Assembly: GCA_003447545.1 (NCBI GenBank)
Contig: DLYX01000400.1
Location: 1 to 18,131 of the forward strand
DNA from: Deltaproteobacteria bacterium
Lineage (GTDB): Bacteria > Desulfobacterota > Binatia > UBA12015
Direction of reading: 5' to 3'
DNA: 18,131 nucleotides
In this document: positions 13,916-18,131 of the stretch, one piece after another
How positions within the stretch are numbered: position 1 is the first letter of the stretch
Layout: the number at the start of each line of letters is the position of its first letter
Position numbers and translations under genes: made by a program
The notes under the pieces: generated by a model
Told to the model about the DNA's origin: nothing
Database searches by the model: none
The model's input: the letters and a program-made list of their open reading frames with translations, nothing else

Positions 13916-15838
13916 ATGCCCGTACTGGATGCCCGCGAGATCGATCGGAGCTACGACCAACAAACCATTTTGGCCAACGCCGCAATGACTATCGACGAAG
14001 GCGAGCGAGTCGGCTTGGTGGGCAACAACGGTAGCGGGAAAAGTACTCTCGGACGTATTCTTTCCGGCCGGGAGAAACCCGATAGCGGGACCTTGGCCCA
14101 ATCCCGAGGAACGCGGATTGATTATCTCGAGCAGGAACCGGTTCTGACTGCGGGAAGCACTGTCCTGGAAGTCGTATCGGAAAGTCTCGTTCGATGGACG
14201 GCGGCGAGGAATCGACACGATGCCGTCACCGAGGCGATGGCCCACCCCGATGCCGCCGACAAAATCGAGGACCTGATCCGTCAGCAGGCCTCAGCCGCCG
14301 ACGAGATCGAACGTGAGGGGGGCTGGGAACGCCTGCATGAGGCCGAGGCCATTCTCGGGAACCTCGGAATCGACGATTCCAGCCGCAGGGTAGATACCCT
14401 GAGTGGAGGTGAGCGCCGACGTGTGGCACTCGCACGAATTCTGGTCGATGCTCCCGATCTCGCAATTCTTGACGAACCAACCAACCATCTCGATATCACC
14501 ACCATCGAGTGGCTCGAGGACTATCTCCGTAATCGCTTTCGCGGGGCCTTGCTCCTGATCACTCACGATCGCCGAGTCCTCGAGAATGTGACCGACCGGA
14601 CTCTGGAAATTCATGCCGGCAAGATCAACAGCTACGCCGGAGGCTATGTCGCATATCTCGAAGCTCGCGCCGAGCGCGCCGCGCACGAGGAACGTACAGA
14701 AAAAAATCGGCAAAACTTTCTCCGACGCGAGCTGGAATGGCTGCGCCGCTCTCCGCAGGCCCGGACCACAAAGCAAAAAGCTCGTATCGATCGAGTCGAA
14801 AATATCCGCGATCAGGCCGGTCCTGAAAAGCAGAAGAAAATCGAAATGCAGGCGCAGAGTCGACGTTTGGGCAAAACCATTCTCGAAGTCGCCGCGATGG
14901 ATATCCATCGCGACGGCAAGGATCTGGTGTCGGATCTCACCTTCGCCCTGGGTGCGGGTGAACGTATCGGAATTGTGGGACCAAATGGTACCGGAAAAAC
15001 CTCTCTCTTTCTCACCATCCTCGAGGAAATCTCGCCAGCCTCGGGATCGCTGACGATCGGCACCAATACCCGCATCGGCTACCTGGATCAGAATCGCGGT
15101 GGCCTCGAACCTGCCGAAACGATCTACGAAACCCTCAGCAACGACCGCCAGCAGGTGAAGCTGGGAAGCGAATCTCTGGGAATTGCCGCCTACCTCGAGC
15201 GCTTTCTCTTCGATCGGCACCAGCAGCGCTCCCGGATCGGGACTCTTTCCGGAGGCGAACGCGCACGTGTTTGTCTGGCTCGCCTGCTCGCCGATGAATC
15301 CAACTTGCTTCTTCTCGATGAACCGACCAACGATCTTGATACAACGACACTGGCGGCTCTCGAAGAAATGCTGCTCAACTATGCCGGGAGCGCTCTGGTG
15401 GTGAGCCATGACCGCTGGTTCCTCGACCGAATTGCGACATCGATCCTCGCTTTCGAGGGGAACGGCCGGGTGGAATTACACGCAGGAAACTACTCTGAAT
15501 ATCGGGAAAGGAAGGCGGCGCTGCCGACGCGGGCCAAGGCGAAATCCGGCGCGTCCAGCCCCAAGCCTGCGATCGCCAAAACACCAACCCGAGCCAAAAA
15601 ATTAAGCTTCAAGGAAGAACGGGAACTTGAAGCAATTCTAGCCTCAGTCGAGATTGACGAAGGTCGCATCCATGACCTCGAGGCCCGACTGGCCGACCCC
15701 GAGACCTATAAAAAAGGCGGAGAGGCGATCAAAATTCTTCAAGCCGAACTCGCCGAGGAGCAGGAACGCTTGCTCGAGAAGATGAACCGATGGGAAGAGC
15801 TCGAATCCCGGAAGAACTCCGAGAAGCCGGCCGGCTGA
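13916..15838 (+). CDS. uup: ABC-F family ATPase, Uup type
   Basis: The 640-residue protein has two ABC ATPase domains without membrane segments. NBD1 has GNNGSGKS at 36-43, LSGGERRRVALA at 162-173 and LAILDEPTNHLD at 182-193. The interdomain linker (about 245-320) contains FLRRELEWLRRSPQART, characteristic of Uup. NBD2 has GPNGTGKT at 355-362, LSGGERARVCLA at 444-455 and LLLLDEPTNDLD at 464-475. An Ala/Lys-rich linker and a C-terminal coiled coil (about 563-632, LSFKEERELEAIL onward) complete the Uup layout. ABC-F proteins act on the ribosome; Uup also binds branched DNA and affects transposon excision and ribosome assembly. It follows pabC by 6 bases and is probably cotranscribed. A role in resistance is possible for the family but nothing here points to it. 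Confidence 0.93.
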   Translation: MPVLDAREIDRSYDQQTILANAAMTIDEGERVGLVGNNGSGKSTLGRILSGREKPDSGTLAQSRGTRIDYLEQEPVLTAGSTVLEVVSESLVRWTAARNRHDAVTEAMAHPDAADKIEDLIRQQASAADEIEREGGWERLHEAEAILGNLGIDDSSRRVDTLSGGERRRVALARILVDAPDLAILDEPTNHLDITTIEWLEDYLRNRFRGALLLITHDRRVLENVTDRTLEIHAGKINSYAGGYVAYLEARAERAAHEERTEKNRQNFLRRELEWLRRSPQARTTKQKARIDRVENIRDQAGPEKQKKIEMQAQSRRLGKTILEVAAMDIHRDGKDLVSDLTFALGAGERIGIVGPNGTGKTSLFLTILEEISPASGSLTIGTNTRIGYLDQNRGGLEPAETIYETLSNDRQQVKLGSESLGIAAYLERFLFDRHQQRSRIGTLSGGERARVCLARLLADESNLLLLDEPTNDLDTTTLAALEEMLLNYAGSALVVSHDRWFLDRIATSILAFEGNGRVELHAGNYSEYRERKAALPTRAKAKSGASSPKPAIAKTPTRAKKLSFKEERELEAILASVEIDEGRIHDLEARLADPETYKKGGEAIKILQAELAEEQERLLEKMNRWEELESRKNSEKPAG

Positions 15839-15891
15839 GGCGGACCCCAAGATCGGGCCGGATCAAATCTCGCTCCGTCGCCGCAAAAAAA

Positions 15892-16665
15892 TCAGTCGAG
15901 CAGGTCCGGCTCTTCTGTGGCCAGTTGCTGGTAGAGCCCCTCGAAACTGAATACCCCCGCTGTCTCACTGCCGATTTGTTCGCAGGTGAGGCGTGCAGCC
16001 TCAGGGCGAATCAACGTCGGCGTGCCCGCCGCCTCGGCCATGAGTTGCGACTCACAACTGCGCTCCAGCAGAAGATACCAGAAGACAGCCGAGCCGACGT
16101 GCCCACCAACGGTAAGAAGACCATGGTTCTGGAGAATGACAGCCTTGCAATCCCCCAAGGCAGCGCCGATCCGATCTCCCTCCGCCGGGTCAAGAACCAC
16201 GCCCCTGAAGTCGTCGAAAAGCGCATGATCCTCGTAGAAGGCGCAGGAGTCCTGACTGATGGGGTCCAGCAGTCGACCGAGGGACGACCACGTCTTGCCG
16301 AACATCGAGTGAGAATGCGCGGCCGCATGAACATCCGGGCGCGCGGCATGGATGCGCGAGTGGATCGCGAAGGCTGCCTGATTGAGGAAACCCTGCCCTT
16401 CGACAATTTCGCCCGCGTGATCGACACGAATCAAATCCGAAACTCGAATTTTCGAGAAGTGGAGTCCAAAGGGGTTCACCCAGAAAGTTTCCGGGGCCAC
16501 CGGGTCACGAACCGTAATATGTCCCGCGGCCCCCTCGTCGAAACCACGCCGGGCAAAGATTCGGAAAGAGGCTGCCAGACGCTGCTTTTCCTGCAGTTGC
16601 CGCTCCTCGGCAGGGGCCTCAACTGGCTGTTCGGGAACACCGATCGCTTCGCTATTATCGAGCAT
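15892..16665 (-). CDS. Class II aldolase/adducin-family protein
   Basis: The 257-residue protein has the class II aldolase fold: FDEGAAGHITVRDP (42-55), WVNPFGLHFSKI (62-73), IHAARPDVHAAAHSHS (105-120) and ILQNHGLLTVGG (177-188). The zinc ligands corresponding to FucA His92, His94 and His155 are present as His117, His119 and His181. The catalytic Glu73 region of FucA reads GFLNQAAFAIH here, with no Glu, as in adducins. So it is probably not an ordinary fuculose-type aldolase; the reaction is unknown. A polar extension of about 28 residues precedes the fold. The ATG at 16665 has no clear ribosome binding site. It is convergent with uup (53-base gap) and divergent from the symporter. Confidence 0.88.
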   Translation of the reverse strand: MLDNSEAIGVPEQPVEAPAEERQLQEKQRLAASFRIFARRGFDEGAAGHITVRDPVAPETFWVNPFGLHFSKIRVSDLIRVDHAGEIVEGQGFLNQAAFAIHSRIHAARPDVHAAAHSHSMFGKTWSSLGRLLDPISQDSCAFYEDHALFDDFRGVVLDPAEGDRIGAALGDCKAVILQNHGLLTVGGHVGSAVFWYLLLERSCESQLMAEAAGTPTLIRPEAARLTCEQIGSETAGVFSFEGLYQQLATEEPDLLD

Positions 16666-16730
16666 TCTTAAATATGTACCAGAATCGCGCTCTTCTGGAA
16701 GCAGATTCGAAAACCGGCTAGGCCTTCGCC

Positions 16731-18131
16731 ATGGGCTTCCAAGATCGTCTCGACAGCGTATTCGGCATCTTCAACCAGATCGTCTCTCCGGTCCTGTTTG
16801 CCGATTTCATTCTGGGCATTCCCCTGATTCTTCTGGTTCTGATCGCCGGAGGGGTCTTTTTCACCGTGCGCTACGGATTCATCCACGTAAGGCTCTTCAA
16901 ACATAGTATCGACTGTATTCGAGGCCGCTATGATGACCCGGATGATCCGGGCGAGATCAGTCATTTCAGTGCGCTGACCTCCGCACTTTCGGCGACCGTT
17001 GGCTTGGGCAATATCGCCGGGGTTGCTGTCGCGATTGCCGCCGGTGGCCCTGGCGCCATCCTGTGGATGTGGGTCGTTGCTTTCTTCGGCATGAGCTTGA
17101 AATTCTCCTCGAGCACACTCGCCCAGATCTACCGCAACGTCGACGATCGCGGCCATGTTCTGGGTGGACCCATGGTCTACCTGCGAGTCGGCATCCGGGA
17201 GAACTTCCCCAAGCTGGGATGGGTCGGTACCTTTCTCGGCGCTCTTTACGCCGTCCTCTGTATTCTCGCTTCCTTCGGCGGCGGGAATTTATTTCAGGGG
17301 AAAATGAGCTTCGCGATCGCCGGCGAAGTTATCCCCAGCCTGTCGAACTCGCCCATGGCGCCCTGGTTCGCAGGGGCCTTCTACGCCGTTCTTGTCGGTG
17401 CGGTCATTATTGGAGGGATCCGCCGAATTGGGGACGTCACCTCGCGACTTGTTCCTGCCATGTGCCTTTCCTACGCGGGCGTCTGTGTCTTGATCATCCT
17501 GCTGAACCTGTCAGCCGTACCCGGCTTGCTCGGGGACATCGTAACCCAGGCCTTCACCCCGGCAGCAGCCTACGGAGGATTTCTTGGCGTCTTTATTCAA
17601 GGGGTCCGGCGTGCGGCCTTCTCCAACGAAGCCGGCATGGGCTCAGCCTCGATCGCACATGCGGCAGCTCGCACCGATGAGCCCGTGCGAGAGGGCGTCG
17701 TCGCGATGATCGGTCCTTTTATCGATACGATTTTCATCTGTACCCTGACCGCACTCACGATTTTGCTGACCGGTGTCGCCGAACCTGGTCAGGCAATGAA
17801 CTGGACGGAGGGCGCGGTCCTGACAGCGCGAGCTTTCGGAACCCTGAGCCAGGCTGCCGAATATCTTCTGGTCCTCGCCGTCTTTGTCTTCGCCTATTCG
17901 ACCATGATTGCCTGGAGCTATTATGGGGAACGGGCGAGCGAGTTCCTGTTCGGAAAAGCAGGTATTTTGCCCTACCGGGTGGTCTACGTTTTTTTTGCGG
18001 CGATCGGTCCGGTGGTCAGCGTCGCCAATGTCCTCGATTTTTCCGACTTGATGCTGCTCGCATTGGCCTTCCCGAACCTCGTCGGAATGCTGCTGCTCGC
18101 AGGCGTCGGGAATCGCCAAAAAGATGCGTAT
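16731..18131 (+). CDS. AGCS-family sodium:alanine (glycine) symporter, 3' end beyond window
   Basis: Translated by hand from ATG 16731, the frame stays open for 467 codons to the last base, so the C-terminus is missing. The family motifs are plain: SALSATVGLGNIAGVA (84-99), followed by GGPGAILWMW. Later comes the strongly conserved QGVRRAAFSNEAGMGSAS with AHAAARTDEP, and near the end FAYSTMIAWSYYGERA. At least nine hydrophobic membrane spans can be counted. The protein should import alanine, glycine or a related small amino acid with Na+ across the inner membrane. AGG lies about 9 bases before the ATG, a weak ribosome binding site. It is divergent from the aldolase-family gene with a 65-base gap. 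The usual length is about 450-550 residues, so little is lost. Confidence 0.95.
   Translation, partial: MGFQDRLDSVFGIFNQIVSPVLFADFILGIPLILLVLIAGGVFFTVRYGFIHVRLFKHSIDCIRGRYDDPDDPGEISHFSALTSALSATVGLGNIAGVAVAIAAGGPGAILWMWVVAFFGMSLKFSSSTLAQIYRNVDDRGHVLGGPMVYLRVGIRENFPKLGWVGTFLGALYAVLCILASFGGGNLFQGKMSFAIAGEVIPSLSNSPMAPWFAGAFYAVLVGAVIIGGIRRIGDVTSRLVPAMCLSYAGVCVLIILLNLSAVPGLLGDIVTQAFTPAAAYGGFLGVFIQGVRRAAFSNEAGMGSASIAHAAARTDEPVREGVVAMIGPFIDTIFICTLTALTILLTGVAEPGQAMNWTEGAVLTARAFGTLSQAAEYLLVLAVFVFAYSTMIAWSYYGERASEFLFGKAGILPYRVVYVFFAAIGPVVSVANVLDFSDLMLLALAFPNLVGMLLLAGVGNRQKDAY

Noticed and set aside
13211..14245. Minus-strand open frame of 344 codons across pabC and uup
   Set aside because: Crosses two well-supported genes and shows no domain of its own.
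14291..15409. Minus-strand open frame of 372 codons opposite uup
   Set aside because: Shadow of the ABC-F gene, whose ATPase motifs are unmistakable.
15790..16671. Plus-strand open frame of 293 codons opposite the aldolase-family gene
   Set aside because: Mirror of the class II aldolase gene; the minus-strand frame carries the zinc-ligand motifs.

Overview
The window is one stretch of a GC-rich (roughly 60%) bacterial chromosome with tightly packed genes on both strands. An outer-membrane-type beta-barrel with a signal peptide and terminal Phe, plus a membrane-bound-type lytic transglycosylase, indicate a Gram-negative cell. The mix of a mycobacterial-like thiolase, EthD-fold proteins, a c-haem/porin fusion and an AGCS symporter resembles deltaproteobacterial-type lineages (Myxococcota, Desulfobacterota, Binatota). 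That placement is an inference, not something the sequence proves. I see no tRNA, rRNA, CRISPR, transposase or phage gene.

Layout. 1-2672 (minus) is a three-gene run: glycosyltransferase with an extra C-terminal domain, NUDIX hydrolase, and a thiolase-superfamily protein cut by the window edge. 2791-3411 (plus) is a HAD phosphatase-like protein, convergent with a tandem EthD-domain protein (3439-4122, minus). 4123-5601 is the least ordinary part: a 461-base stretch without a credible protein gene holds a chain of strong hairpins ending in an intrinsic terminator on the plus strand. Then come two small Cro/CI-type helix-turn-helix genes in opposite directions, the first bracketed by terminators. 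5602-6690 is an Mrp/ApbC Fe-S carrier ATPase. It converges on aroC (chorismate synthase, 6697-7776, minus), which lies behind a small secreted protein gene with a clear TATAAT box.

8339-10665 (plus) is a two-gene unit: a beta-barrel protein carrying a single N-terminal CxxCH haem motif, and a SLT/LysM lytic transglycosylase whose GTG start overlaps the barrel's stop codon. 10674-11699 (minus) is an HtrA/DegP-like protein with a PDZ domain in which all three catalytic residues appear to be replaced. 11631-15838 (plus) is pabB-pabC-uup: 4-aminobenzoate synthesis from chorismate plus a Uup-type ABC-F ATPase. 15892-16665 (minus) is a class II aldolase/adducin-type protein. 16731 to the end (plus) is an AGCS-family sodium:alanine symporter, cut by the window edge.

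Working together: aroC makes chorismate and pabB/pabC convert it towards folate, but they are in separate transcription units about 4 kb apart, and no pabA is visible. The candidates for something undescribed are the structured RNA at 4281-4525 with its alternative terminator pairing, the haem-barrel/transglycosylase pair, and the triad-less HtrA homologue.
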